Source of the DNA: Roseiarcus sp963820775
GTDB taxonomy: Bacteria; Pseudomonadota; Alphaproteobacteria; Rhizobiales; Beijerinckiaceae
DNA length: 64,000 nucleotides
Direction: 5' to 3'
Assembly: GCA_963820775.1 (NCBI GenBank)
Contig: CAWGBF010000007.1
Coordinates: 80,483 to 144,482 of the forward strand
Part shown: piece by piece, positions 28,450 to 37,077 of the stretch
How positions within the stretch are numbered: the first letter of the stretch is position 1
Layout of the letters: every line of letters begins with the position of its first letter
Translations under genes and position numbers: made by a program
The notes under the pieces: generated by a model
Database searches by the model: none
Seen by the model: only the letters and a program-made list of their open reading frames with translations
What the model was told of the DNA's origin: nothing

Positions 28450-29022
28450 ATGGAACAGCAGGCTCCAACTCGCGACACCGCCGATATGCGCCTCGCCGAA
28501 CGGCTGCGCGCATTGCGGCGCGCGCGGAGCTGGTCGCTCGATGAACTTTCCGCGCTGAGCGGCGTCAGCCGTGCATCCCTATCGCGGATCGAGAATGGCG
28601 AAGTCAGCCCGACGGCCTCTGTGCTCGGGCGCCTTGCCGGAGCGCATCGTACGACGGTATCGCGCCTACTTGCCGATATCGAGGGCGACCCGCCGGCGCT
28701 CGTCAGGCGGGGCGAACAGCCGGAGTGGGTCGATCCGGCCACCGGCTTCCGGCGCCGGTCGGTTTCGCCGCCGTCGCTCAGCTTCGACTGCGAGCTTCTG
28801 TCTTGCGAATTGCCGGCCGGCGCGGCCATCGACTATCCGCTTCCGCCACGTCTTGGTCTCGAACATCATCTCTATCTCACGGATGGCGCTCTGGAACTGA
28901 CTATCGAGGGAGCAGTCCATCGGCTGCGCCTAGGCGACTGCCTTCGCTACAAGCTGATGGGCCCGAGCCGCTTCCTTGCGACTGGGCCGCGCGCCGCGCG
29001 CTACATTCTCGTTCTTCGGTGA
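28450..29022 (+). CDS. XRE-family transcriptional regulator with C-terminal cupin
   Basis: A 190-residue protein. Helix-turn-helix at residues 14-70 (RLRALRRARSWSLDELSALSGVSRASLSRIENGEVSPTAS), then a cupin sensor domain (LEHHLYLTDGALELTIEG, HRLRLGDCLRYKL). This architecture is common among local regulators of small catabolic or detoxification operons. It heads an operon with the GNAT gene 4 bp downstream, so the acetyltransferase and perhaps the membrane protein after it are likely targets. The ligand is unknown. Confidence 0.9.
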   Translation: MEQQAPTRDTADMRLAERLRALRRARSWSLDELSALSGVSRASLSRIENGEVSPTASVLGRLAGAHRTTVSRLLADIEGDPPALVRRGEQPEWVDPATGFRRRSVSPPSLSFDCELLSCELPAGAAIDYPLPPRLGLEHHLYLTDGALELTIEGAVHRLRLGDCLRYKLMGPSRFLATGPRAARYILVLR

Positions 29023-29026
29023 GGGC

Positions 29027-29566
29027 GTGGACCCGCAAACGATAAAAGTCGCCGCCCTGGACCCCGCCGGGCTCGCCAAAGCCGTCGAGCGGCTCGCCCA
29101 AATCCTGCAGGCTTGCGTGCACGAGGGCGCCAGCATTGGCTTCGTCATGCCGTTCGAACGGAGCGAAGCGCGCGCGTACTGGCTGGACAGAGTCGCCGCC
29201 CCCCACACCGCCGGCGGTAAGCTCGTCCTCGTCGCAACCCTTGGCGGCGATATCGCCGGCACGGCGCAGCTCGATCTCGATTCGATGCCGAGCAAGCGTC
29301 ATCACGCCGAGGTTTCCAAGGTCCTGGTGGATCCACGCTTTCGCCGCGCCGGCGTCGGCCTGGCGCTGATGCGGCAGATCGAACGCCTCGCGGCCAAAGA
29401 GGGCCGATGGCTCCTGACCCTCGACACTGCGGGCGACGCGGCCGAAGCCCTCTATCGCTCGCTGGGTTATAGCCTCGCGGGCGCGATTCCCAATTACGCG
29501 CGCAACGCCTTCGAGGACAGCTATGACGCGACGCGGCTTATGTACAAAGACCTGCGTCGCAGATAG
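29027..29566 (+). CDS. GNAT-family N-acetyltransferase
   Basis: A 179-residue protein, GTG start. The acetyl-CoA binding motif is VSKVLVDPRFRRAGVGLALM (V-x-R-x2-G-x-G pattern), preceded by ATLGGDIAGTAQLDLD and followed by WLLTLDTAGDAAEALYRSLGY. It lies 4 bp after the regulator stop. The substrate (amine, antibiotic or protein) cannot be told. The frame is open to 28976, but that part overlaps the regulator. Confidence 0.88.
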   Translation: MDPQTIKVAALDPAGLAKAVERLAQILQACVHEGASIGFVMPFERSEARAYWLDRVAAPHTAGGKLVLVATLGGDIAGTAQLDLDSMPSKRHHAEVSKVLVDPRFRRAGVGLALMRQIERLAAKEGRWLLTLDTAGDAAEALYRSLGYSLAGAIPNYARNAFEDSYDATRLMYKDLRRR

Positions 29567-29604
29567 CTTCCATTCCTGAGCGCCGCTGAAGGAGGTCCCT
29601 CGTC

Positions 29605-31455
29605 TTGCCCGCGGAGCATCCGCTGATGAGTGACCGGAACGGCGTGAGCCTTTTCGGCCGCGTCGCCCTGTTGATTTTGACTGTCTATGCGCTGGCGATG
29701 ATCGCGCCTGACTTGCTTCGGGTCGTTCGCCCTCTGGGTTCGTTCGGTCTGGCGATGGACGGTGACGGACGGATTTACGACGTCCAGGGTCCGTTCGAAG
29801 CCGAGCAAGATTCGCCAGCTTGGCGGGCAGGCCTGCGCGCCGGAGACCGGCTCGATCTCGCCGCCATGCGCTGCGCGCCCGTCGACACCAGCGTCTGCGC
29901 GAGTCTGCTGTCGCAGTGGGGCGGCGTCACCTACGTCATGCCTGGACGCGAGGCGACCCTTGTTGTCAGGTCGGCGACAGACCGTTCGGGGCGCGAAGTT
30001 AGGCTCACCGCCGACCCGCGGCCCATGAATCGTCTGCTCGACGTCATCCTTGTGCTCGACACGATCGCCGGTTTCCTGGTTGTGCTCGGCGCGGCTTGGC
30101 TGGTGTGGACACGCCCGGGCCTCATGACCTGGGGTTTCTTCATCTATGTGATTCAGTTTAATCCCGGCCAGGCGTTTCAGTTCTGGGCCTGGCTCCAGCT
30201 TTGGCCTCGGGCGCTTCTGGCGCAAAACGTCATTTTTCTGGTGATGCAGGCCGCCGCCTATACCGGGCTCCTCCTGTTCGCGCTGCGGGCGCCGGTCGAC
30301 CGAGCCGAAGGGCGATGGCGGACCATCGAGCGCGCCCTGCCGGCGCTGGCGATTGTGTTCTTGGCCGTAGCGCTGGCCAGCGTGGCGACCGTCTTCGGCT
30401 ATGCGGCGGAAATCTGGGCGCGAGGCATGCTGTTGATCGGCTTTGCGGTCAGCGCCGCCGCGCTCGCGATCCTGATCGGACGCCGGCGGGATCTTTCGCC
30501 CCGCGACTATCAGCGCATCCGCTGGGTGATCTGGGGCTGCCTGATCGGCCTTCCGGCCTATTTGCTCGCCCAGCTTTCTCAGGAAACCTCGCTGTTCGGC
30601 GAGCTGCTCGGTGAGGGTCTGGCGCCGGAGGAAGCCGCAGGCGCCCTCTTCCTCATCAACGGCGTCCTCTGCCTGTTCGTCGTCGAGGCGGTGCGGCGGA
30701 AGACGGTGGTCAACGTTTGGATCCCGCTCCGCCGGGCGACCGCCCTCGGCCTTCTGCTCAGCGTGCCGGTCCTGTTCCTGCACAAGCAGATCGAGACGAT
30801 CGACGAGTACATCCACATGCCCGATTGGGTCTGGGTTGTGGTCGCTTCCGGTCTCGTCTATCTCATTGCGCGCGGACACGAGTTCGCGACCGGGCTGATG
30901 GACCGGCTGTTCGACCGCAAGTTCATCCGCGCCGAGCGCCATCTCGCCGAGGTGGGCGAGACCATTCGGAATTCCGACAGCCTCGACGAAATCGAGCGGC
31001 TCCTGGTGAATGAGCCGATGGGTGCGCTCCAACTGGCGTCGGCGGCGCTGTTTCGCGAGCAGGACGGCCTATTCAGCCGAAGCCTCAGCGCCGGATGGGC
31101 CGCCGACCACGCCGATACGCTCTCCAGCAACCATCCCCTGCTCTCCGCGCGGTTCGATCGAAAGCCCTACACCCTCGACGCGGCGAACGCCGCCCACGCG
31201 TCCTATGCCGAGCTTCCGGACGACCTCGAGCGGCCGGTTTTCGTCGTGCCGGTCGGCAATGCGCGCCGCTGCTATGCGCTTGTCCTCTATGGCGGTCATG
31301 AGGTCGGAACCGATCTTGACAGCGGCGAGCGACATCTGCTCGGCAGCCTCGCGCGCGACGCCGAGATCGCCTATGCGCAGGTCGAAAGCGAGACGCTGCG
31401 GCGGCGGATCGCCGTGCTGGAGAGGCAGCTCGCCAAAACCCTGGAGCCCCGTTGA
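29605..31455 (+). CDS. PDZ-like / multi-pass membrane / GAF-like protein without an output domain
   Basis: A 616-residue protein. A TTG start at 29605 is fixed by a perfect aaggaggt at 29589-29596, eight bases away. Order: one helix (residues 17-38), a PDZ-like periplasmic domain (SPAWRAGLRAGDRLDLAAM), about nine helices over residues 145-435, then a soluble C-terminal region (LMDRLFDRKFIRAERHLAEVGE to SGERHLLGSLARDAEIAYAQVE) resembling the coiled linker plus GAF-like module of sensor kinases, ending in a coiled coil. No kinase, cyclase or phosphatase domain follows. It overlaps the dehalogenase start (TTGA). Role unknown; sensory function is inferred. Confidence 0.75.
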   Translation: MPAEHPLMSDRNGVSLFGRVALLILTVYALAMIAPDLLRVVRPLGSFGLAMDGDGRIYDVQGPFEAEQDSPAWRAGLRAGDRLDLAAMRCAPVDTSVCASLLSQWGGVTYVMPGREATLVVRSATDRSGREVRLTADPRPMNRLLDVILVLDTIAGFLVVLGAAWLVWTRPGLMTWGFFIYVIQFNPGQAFQFWAWLQLWPRALLAQNVIFLVMQAAAYTGLLLFALRAPVDRAEGRWRTIERALPALAIVFLAVALASVATVFGYAAEIWARGMLLIGFAVSAAALAILIGRRRDLSPRDYQRIRWVIWGCLIGLPAYLLAQLSQETSLFGELLGEGLAPEEAAGALFLINGVLCLFVVEAVRRKTVVNVWIPLRRATALGLLLSVPVLFLHKQIETIDEYIHMPDWVWVVVASGLVYLIARGHEFATGLMDRLFDRKFIRAERHLAEVGETIRNSDSLDEIERLLVNEPMGALQLASAALFREQDGLFSRSLSAGWAADHADTLSSNHPLLSARFDRKPYTLDAANAAHASYAELPDDLERPVFVVPVGNARRCYALVLYGGHEVGTDLDSGERHLLGSLARDAEIAYAQVESETLRRRIAVLERQLAKTLEPR

Positions 31456-32144
31456 CCCGCGCCCTTGACGGCGTTCAGGCCTGCGTCTTCGACGCCTATG
31501 GCACCCTATTCGACTTCGCCTCAGCCGCGGCGCGCTGCCCCGACGTGCCGGAGGAAAAGCGCGCGGCGCTGACTGCGCTGTGGCGCGACAAGCAGCTCCA
31601 GTACACCTGGCTGCGCACGCTCGAGAACCGCTACGCCGATTTTTGGCAAGTCACGGGCGATGCGCTCGATTTCACGCTCGACAGCCTCGATCTCAAGAGC
31701 CCTCCTTTTCGCGACCGCCTGATGGAGCTCTATCTTAGCCTCGAGCCATTCCCCGAAGTTCCCGCCGTGCTCGCCACCTTACGCGATGCGGGGTTCAGAA
31801 CCGCCATCCTCTCCAACGGCTCGGCGCCGATGCTCGCGGCGCTGGTCGAGCGCTCGAGGCTCGAGACGCTGTTCGACGCCGTCCTGTCGGTCGACGCGGT
31901 CGGCGTCTTCAAGACCCATCCGAAGGTCTATCAATACGCGCTCGATTCGCTTGGCCTGCCGGCGAGAGCGATCGCGTTCCAATCCTCCAATGCCTGGGAC
32001 GCTTATGGCGCCTCGGACTTCGGCATGCGGGTCGTCTGGTGCAACCGCTACGGCCAGCGCCGCGAGCGCCTTCCGGGCGGGCCAGACTTCGAGATCCGCA
32101 CGCTGGCCGAACTGCCGGCCCTGCTCGGCGGCGGACCCTCGTGA
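31452..32144 (+). CDS. (S)-2-haloacid dehalogenase (HAD type II)
   Basis: A 230-residue cytoplasmic enzyme. Nucleophile Asp in VFDAYGTLFD, substrate-binding Arg in the RDKQLQYTWLRTLENRYADFW stretch, ILSNGS, catalytic Lys in FKTHPKVYQ, and the SSNAWDAYGASDFG motif are all typical of haloacid dehalogenases acting on short 2-haloalkanoates. Its TTG start lies inside the preceding gene's stop, so it is translationally coupled to the membrane protein. A GTG inside its own stop codon opens a truncated frame. Confidence 0.9.
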   Translation: MTRALDGVQACVFDAYGTLFDFASAAARCPDVPEEKRAALTALWRDKQLQYTWLRTLENRYADFWQVTGDALDFTLDSLDLKSPPFRDRLMELYLSLEPFPEVPAVLATLRDAGFRTAILSNGSAPMLAALVERSRLETLFDAVLSVDAVGVFKTHPKVYQYALDSLGLPARAIAFQSSNAWDAYGASDFGMRVVWCNRYGQRRERLPGGPDFEIRTLAELPALLGGGPS

Positions 32145-32233
32145 CCGAGCCAGACGCGTCGGCGTCCTGGCGCGAACCCGTATGCAACCAAGGCGCGAAC
32201 GCCGCGCAAGCCAACGCCAATAAATGGAAATAA
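32141..32233 (+). pseudogene. Truncated open frame coupled to the dehalogenase stop (GTGA)
   Basis: A GTG at 32141 overlaps the dehalogenase stop and begins MTEPDASASWREPVCNQG, ending after 30 codons where the sequence turns abruptly AT-rich with repeated aataaacgc units. The coupling suggests a former operon gene cut off by an insertion or rearrangement. No family could be assigned to so short a piece. Confidence 0.4.
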
Positions 32234-32290
32234 ACGCCAATAAAAGCGAATAAACGCTAGTAAAATAGCTAGCGTTTACTAGCGTTTATT
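32229..32290. repeat. 10-bp direct iterons followed by inverted copies
   Basis: Three head-to-tail 10-mers (aataaacgcc 32229, aataaaagcg 32239, aataaacgct 32249), then two inverted ones (agcgtttact 32271, agcgtttatt 32281). The outer pair forms a perfect 16-bp inverted repeat, 32249-32264 with 32275-32290, ten bases apart. Five T follow, so it could also act as a terminator for the dehalogenase operon. Confidence 0.8.
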
Positions 32291-32296
32291 TTTCCC

Positions 32297-32321
32297 AATC
32301 TAGACTTTTCAACGGGTTACG
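32297..32321 (+). repeat. Shared 25-bp core, site B
   Basis: Starts aatctagactt and ends ggttacg, 22 of 25 bases identical to 20692-20716, same orientation. It lies 6 bp after the iteron array. The downstream bases in both sites are also A-rich (acaaaagttttt versus acaaaaaatttctt). Between here and 32602 no further gene is supported. Confidence 0.55.
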
Positions 32322-32602
32322 GCCGATTCAAACAAAAAATTTCTTCCTCGTCTTAGTTCGCGCGCAAGTTGTATCCTGTGCGCCACTCCCTCTCATCGGC
32401 TCCGACCCCAGCGCCAAAAGATGTAACTCAGGATTCAGATTTTTGCAAGGAAATTCCGACAGGAAATTCCGCGCGATGGGCCATTTGCGCGAGACTGGGC
32501 GCGGTCATACGTGGTCATTTGCAGGCCGCAGAGGCGGGCGCCATAGTTGGGAAAGTGGCCGTTGTCGCCCACTCCCTGGTGTCCATCCGAGGTCTATCAG
32601 GC
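32322..32602. other. Intergenic region before the acyl-CoA ligase
   Basis: The frame of the ligase stays open back to 32369, but the residues encoded there show no family similarity. Nothing else is recognised; it should contain the ligase promoter. Confidence 0.4.
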
Positions 32603-34177
32603 ATGAAGGTCGCCCTGACTCGACTGGAATTCGCGCGACGCGCGAGGCGGCTCTACGCACAACGCGAAACCGTCATCGACGCAGACTTGCGCCATACCTA
32701 CCAGGAGTTTCTCGCGCGCTGCGACCGGTGGTCAGCCGCCTTGCAAAAGCTGGGAATCAAGAGTGGGGATCGGGTGGCCTATATCGCTCCGAACACGCAC
32801 GCACAGCTCGAGTCCTTCTATGCCGTCCCCCAGATCGGCGCTGTGCTGGTTCCAATCAACTACCGTCTGACCGCGGAAGACTTCGCCTATATCGTCGACC
32901 ACAGCGGCGCCCGCGTGCTTTGCGTGCACAGCGACTATCTCGACGCCGTCGAGGGGGTGCGAAAACAATTATCCGGCGTCGAACAATTCGTGGCGCTCGA
33001 GGGATCCAGGGATGGGTGGCTCGATTACGAGGGGTTGATCGAGTTGGAACCGGGAGCGTTCGCGCCGGTCGAGATCGACGAGGACGATCTGATCACCATC
33101 AACTACACCAGCGGCACGACCGCACGCCCCAAAGGCGTCATGATCACCCACCGCAACGCCTACCTCAATGTCCTCGGCACGCTGGCGCATTTTCAGATGT
33201 CTCCGGAAGGCCGGAATTTGTGGACGCTGCCGATGTTTCACGCCAACGGATGGACCTTCGTGTGGGCTGTCACGGCGCGCGGCTCGGCGCATGTCTGTCT
33301 TCGCAAGGTCGACCCGACGCTGATCTTCGAACTGGTCGAACGCGAGGCGATCACCACCCTCTGCGCCGCGCCCACCGTACTGATCGGGATCGCGAACGCG
33401 CCGGAGGCGTTACGCAAGCGCGCCGCGGGCAAGGCCGTGCGGCTCCTGACCGCGGGCGCGCCGCCCGCCGCCGTAACCATTGAGCTCATCGAGCGCGGAC
33501 TGGGTTGGAATGTCACGCATATCTATGGCTTGACCGAGACTTCGCCTTTCATCCTTATCTGCGAGGAGCTTCCCGAGCATCGAGAACTTCCGCTGGCGGA
33601 GCGCGCGATCGTCAAAGCCCGCCAGGGCGCGGAGCTGGTCAGCTCGGGCGAAATCAGGGTGCTGAATGCGTCCGGTCAGGAAGTGCCCAGCGACGGGCGG
33701 ACGCTAGGGGAAATCTGCGTTCGCGGGAACGTCGTGATGAAGGGTTATTTCAACGACGCCGTCGAAACGGACAAGGCGATCGTCGACGGATGGTTTCATA
33801 CCGGCGACGCGGCCGTGGTACATTCCGACGGATATGTCGAGATCCGCGACCGGTTCAAGGATGTCATCATCAGCGGCGGGGAGAACATCTCATCGGTGGA
33901 GGTCGAGAGCGTGCTGCTTCGCCACGACGCGGTGCAGGAGGTCTCGGTCGTAGGCATGCCGCACCCTAAATGGGGCGAAGCGGCGCATGCGTTTGTGGTG
34001 CTCCGCCCCGGCAAAACCGCCACGGAAGCAGAAATCGTCCAATTCGCGCGTGACAATCTTGCCCACTTCAAAGCGCCGAGCTGGGTTTCGTTCGTCAACG
34101 ATCTGCCGAAGACCGCGACAGGCAAGATACAAAAGTACTTGCTGCGTGGGCGCGGGACAGCGATTTCCAGGCAGTAG
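32603..34177 (+). CDS. AMP-forming acyl-CoA synthetase (medium/long chain type)
   Basis: A 524-residue ANL-superfamily ligase that activates a carboxylic acid to its CoA thioester. Motifs: P-loop YTSGTTARPKGVMITH, LPMFHANGWTF, IYGLTETSP, GWFHTGDAAV, DRFKDVIISGGENIS and the C-terminal catalytic lysine PKTATGKIQKYLLR. The start at ATG 32603 matches the family N-terminus (LTRLEFARRARRLYAQRETVI). It stands alone; the acyl substrate cannot be predicted from sequence. Confidence 0.9.
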   Translation: MKVALTRLEFARRARRLYAQRETVIDADLRHTYQEFLARCDRWSAALQKLGIKSGDRVAYIAPNTHAQLESFYAVPQIGAVLVPINYRLTAEDFAYIVDHSGARVLCVHSDYLDAVEGVRKQLSGVEQFVALEGSRDGWLDYEGLIELEPGAFAPVEIDEDDLITINYTSGTTARPKGVMITHRNAYLNVLGTLAHFQMSPEGRNLWTLPMFHANGWTFVWAVTARGSAHVCLRKVDPTLIFELVEREAITTLCAAPTVLIGIANAPEALRKRAAGKAVRLLTAGAPPAAVTIELIERGLGWNVTHIYGLTETSPFILICEELPEHRELPLAERAIVKARQGAELVSSGEIRVLNASGQEVPSDGRTLGEICVRGNVVMKGYFNDAVETDKAIVDGWFHTGDAAVVHSDGYVEIRDRFKDVIISGGENISSVEVESVLLRHDAVQEVSVVGMPHPKWGEAAHAFVVLRPGKTATEAEIVQFARDNLAHFKAPSWVSFVNDLPKTATGKIQKYLLRGRGTAISRQ

Positions 34178-34678
34178 ACCCGCCTGTGGCGCCAGCGAGT
34201 GGAGCGCGCCCCACCGAATGGAGCGCGCCCCAACCGGGGACGTCGCCGCGACGCCCGTAAGCTCGAACGTTCCTGTGGCCGCGCCATCCGTCCCGGCTAG
34301 GTCGATTTGATCTCTGGATAAGTCCTGAGAGAACGGGCGCCGCACTCCGGACGATTGGAACGACGTGAAGCGATCGCGCATTCCGGCCCGAGTTCGGCCA
34401 GCGGGGGAACCATGGCCAGGCTCGCTGGTTATGTCGGGCTGAGTGTTGCGCGCCGATCATGCCAACGGCAAGGGGAGATTGTGGAAAGTCGCCGACGGTC
34501 GGTGGTGTCGCCATTGTGGTGCGCTAGGGGCTGGAATCGGGCGACGATGTCGATGAGCCGCTCATTCGCAAAGGGAATAATAATTATTCGTGTCCCGCCC
34601 CTCGTTAACCTCCACCAGCTTCCCATATGCGGCGCTCCGGCGTGCAGACGGCGCCCCTTAAAAAAGGACGAGAATCGC
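34178..34678. other. Intergenic region before egtB
   Basis: No supported gene. A short tandem duplication of ggagcgcgccccac-type sequence lies at about 34198-34232. An AT-rich patch with an inverted repeat gaataat-aattattc is at 34576-34590, a likely part of the egtB promoter region. Confidence 0.4.
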
Positions 34679-35956
34679 ATGCGTGTCTCGAAGCCCCATG
34701 GCGCCCCGGAACGAAATCCCGACCTCAGCACGCTCTATCGATCGGTTCGCGAAGCGAGCACGCGGCTCGGCGCGCCCTTGTCCGACGCGGACGCGACCGT
34801 GCAGTCGATGCCCGACGCAAGCCCGGCAAAATGGCATCTCGCGCATGCGACGTGGTTCTTCGAGAAAATGATTCTCGAACCGAATCTTCGCGGCTACCGC
34901 GCGTTCGATCCGCAGTTCAATTTCCTGTTCAACTCCTATTACGAGAGCATTGGCGCTCGTCAGCCCCGTCCCCGACGCGGCATGATCACCCGTCCGCCGC
35001 TCGAGACGGTCATTGTGTACCGCGACCATGTCGACGGCGCGATGGCGTCGCTGATGCAGGATGATCTCGCGCCTGCCGTCGCCGAGCTAGTCGAACTCGG
35101 CTGCAACCACGAGCAGCAGCATCAGGAGCTTCTGCTCACCGACATCTTGCACTTGTTTGCGCAGAACCCTGTGCGTCCGGCCTACAAGGATCCTGGCCCG
35201 ATTGCGGTCGGCGAGACCGACAGTGCGCCGCCTTCCTACCGGAAGTTCGATGGCGGCGTGGTGGAGGTCGGACACAACGGCGCAGGCTTCGCCTTCGATT
35301 GCGAGGGGCCGCGCCATCGCGTGCTGCTCGAGCCCTACGAACTCGCGAACCGCCTCGTCACCAATGCGGAATGGATGGCGTTCATCGCCGACGGCGGCTA
35401 CCGGACTCCCCTGCTCTGGCTATCGGCGGGATGGGCGACGGTGCTGTCGGAAGGCTGGACCGCGCCGCTTTACTGGGACGAGCGCGACGACGGCTACTGG
35501 TCGATGACACTGCGCGGAGCGCAGCCTGTCGATCCCGACGCGCCGGTCACCCATGTGAGCTACTACGAGGCCGACGCGTTCGCGACCTGGGCAGGCCGAA
35601 GGTTGCCCACCGAGTTCGAGTGGGAGCATGCGGCGCTTGGCGAGCCGCTTCACGGGAACTTCGTCGAGTCGGGGCGCCTGCGTCCCGCCGCGGCCCAAGC
35701 CGGGCAAACGGGCCTGCGTCAGATCTATGGCGATGTGTGGGAGTGGACGCGCAGCGCCTTTTCGCCCTACCCGCGATTTCATCCGGCGGAAGGCGCGGTC
35801 GGCGAATACAACGGCAAGTTCATGTCCGGACAGTTCGTGTTGCGCGGCGGCTCGTGCGCGACCCCGGCCGATCACATGCGACCGAGCTACCGCAATTTCT
35901 TTCCGCCCGACGCAAGATGGCAGTTCTCGGGGCTGCGGCTAGCGGGAGACGCTTGA
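34679..35956 (+). CDS. egtB: Ergothioneine biosynthesis sulfoxide synthase EgtB
   Basis: A 425-residue iron enzyme that joins hercynine to a thiol donor using oxygen. The N-terminal DinB-like domain carries the iron ligands: His in KWHLAHATWFFE and the HEQQHQE motif. The C-terminal FGE-sulfatase domain has THVSYYEADAFATWAGRRLPTEFEWEHAA, GDVWEWTRSAF and VLRGGSCATP. ATG 34679 fits the family start; upstream in-frame residues are unrelated. EgtD follows after a single base, so the pair makes ergothioneine from histidine together with a PLP lyase encoded elsewhere. Confidence 0.94.
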   Translation: MRVSKPHGAPERNPDLSTLYRSVREASTRLGAPLSDADATVQSMPDASPAKWHLAHATWFFEKMILEPNLRGYRAFDPQFNFLFNSYYESIGARQPRPRRGMITRPPLETVIVYRDHVDGAMASLMQDDLAPAVAELVELGCNHEQQHQELLLTDILHLFAQNPVRPAYKDPGPIAVGETDSAPPSYRKFDGGVVEVGHNGAGFAFDCEGPRHRVLLEPYELANRLVTNAEWMAFIADGGYRTPLLWLSAGWATVLSEGWTAPLYWDERDDGYWSMTLRGAQPVDPDAPVTHVSYYEADAFATWAGRRLPTEFEWEHAALGEPLHGNFVESGRLRPAAAQAGQTGLRQIYGDVWEWTRSAFSPYPRFHPAEGAVGEYNGKFMSGQFVLRGGSCATPADHMRPSYRNFFPPDARWQFSGLRLAGDA

Positions 35957-35957
35957 G

Positions 35958-36914
35958 ATGCTCGATCTCGTCGAATCGAAACTCAGCCAGCACGAAGCGT
36001 TGCGAGCCGATGTGCTCGCTGGGCTATCGCACCGACAGAAGACGCTCCCCAGCCGCTGGCTTTACGACCAGCGCGGCTCGGAGCTGTTCGAGGAAATCAC
36101 GCGGCTCGATGAATATTATTTGACCCGGACCGAGACTGCGATTCTTCGGCGCCACGCCGAGGAGATGGCGGCTCTCTGTGGCGAATGCGTCGTGTTGCTC
36201 GAATACGGCGCCGGAGCGGCGATCAAGTCCGAAATCCTCATCGGCGCTCTTCATGCCCCGCGGATGTACGCGCCGATCGATATCGCGGCGGATTTTCTAG
36301 CGCAGACCGTAGAGCGCATTCGCAACCGGTTCCCGCAACTGCCGACGCGGCCGATCATCGCCGATTTCACGGTCGACTTTGACATTCCCGCCGATGTTCC
36401 CGCTTCCCCGCGCGCCGCGTTTTTCCCCGGCTCGACGCTCGGCAATCTCGGTGGGTCGGAGACCGCGGCCCTGCTTCGCCAGATGCGCGAGCATGTCGGA
36501 CACGGCGGCAAGGCGATCATCGGAGTCGACCTGCGCAAGGACGTCGAGACTTTGATCGCCGCCTACGATGACAAGCGAGGCGTCACCGCAGAGTTCAATC
36601 TCAATCTCCTGACCCGCATCAATCGCGAACTCGAGGGCGATTTCGCCATCGACCAGTTCGCACACGAGGCCCGCTGGAACGAGCGTGAGTCCGCAATCGA
36701 GATGCACATCGTCAGTCGCAAGCCTCAGCGTGTCTCGGTGGCTGGCTCCGCCTTCGCATTTGCGCAAGGCGAAACCATCCATACGGAGACGTGCCGGAAA
36801 TTTGACGTCGCCGCCTTGACGCATGCCGCGCAGCGGTGCGGCTGGCGAGTGGACAGGATCTGGAGCGATCCGGCCGAGCTTTTCGCGGTGTTCGGGCTCA
36901 GCGCGGAGGCGTGA
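35958..36914 (+). CDS. egtD: L-histidine N-alpha-methyltransferase EgtD
   Basis: A 318-residue SAM-dependent enzyme that trimethylates histidine to hercynine, the first ergothioneine step. Family motifs: LPSRWLYDQRGSELFEEIT, YYLTRTE, LLEYGAGAAIKSEIL, YAPIDIAADFL, FFPGSTLGNL, AEFNLNLLTRINREL, and the C-terminal SAFAFAQGETIHTETCRKF. It lies 1 bp after egtB, an obvious operon. Two-gene clusters of this kind are common in Alphaproteobacteria. Confidence 0.95.
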   Translation: MLDLVESKLSQHEALRADVLAGLSHRQKTLPSRWLYDQRGSELFEEITRLDEYYLTRTETAILRRHAEEMAALCGECVVLLEYGAGAAIKSEILIGALHAPRMYAPIDIAADFLAQTVERIRNRFPQLPTRPIIADFTVDFDIPADVPASPRAAFFPGSTLGNLGGSETAALLRQMREHVGHGGKAIIGVDLRKDVETLIAAYDDKRGVTAEFNLNLLTRINRELEGDFAIDQFAHEARWNERESAIEMHIVSRKPQRVSVAGSAFAFAQGETIHTETCRKFDVAALTHAAQRCGWRVDRIWSDPAELFAVFGLSAEA

Positions 36915-36930
36915 GCGCACTCATTAGAGC

Positions 36931-37030
36931 GTTCACCACTTCTCCGTGATCGGTCGGCTTCGACCTCGAAACTCCACCGGACACGGTTCTGCTTGACGAG
37001 GTCGGCAGCCGCAAACCTGCTCGCTCAAAA
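36931..37030 (-). pseudogene. Decayed copy of the 3' end of an SDR gene
   Basis: Minus-strand reading gives AAADLVKQNRVRWSFEVEA, matching the end of the intact SDR at 37616 (IAADLVKQDRSAWSFEVEARPFKEKW), with roughly 75% DNA identity over 80 bp (for example tcaccacttctcc and cgaaactcca shared). Further upstream it loses frame. The intact and decayed ends flank the 110-aa gene at 37078. Confidence 0.7.
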
Positions 37031-37077
37031 AGCCGCCGAGGATCCGATCAGACCGAAGCGAGCTGCGCGACCGTCGA

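Noticed and set aside
29521..31032. 503-codon minus-strand frame opposite the PDZ/membrane protein
   Set aside because: Highly charged low-complexity sequence; the plus strand has a perfect ribosome site and real helices.
32249..32290. CRISPR-like repeat array
   Set aside because: Units are only 10 bp, contiguous without spacers, and include inverted copies; no cas genes.
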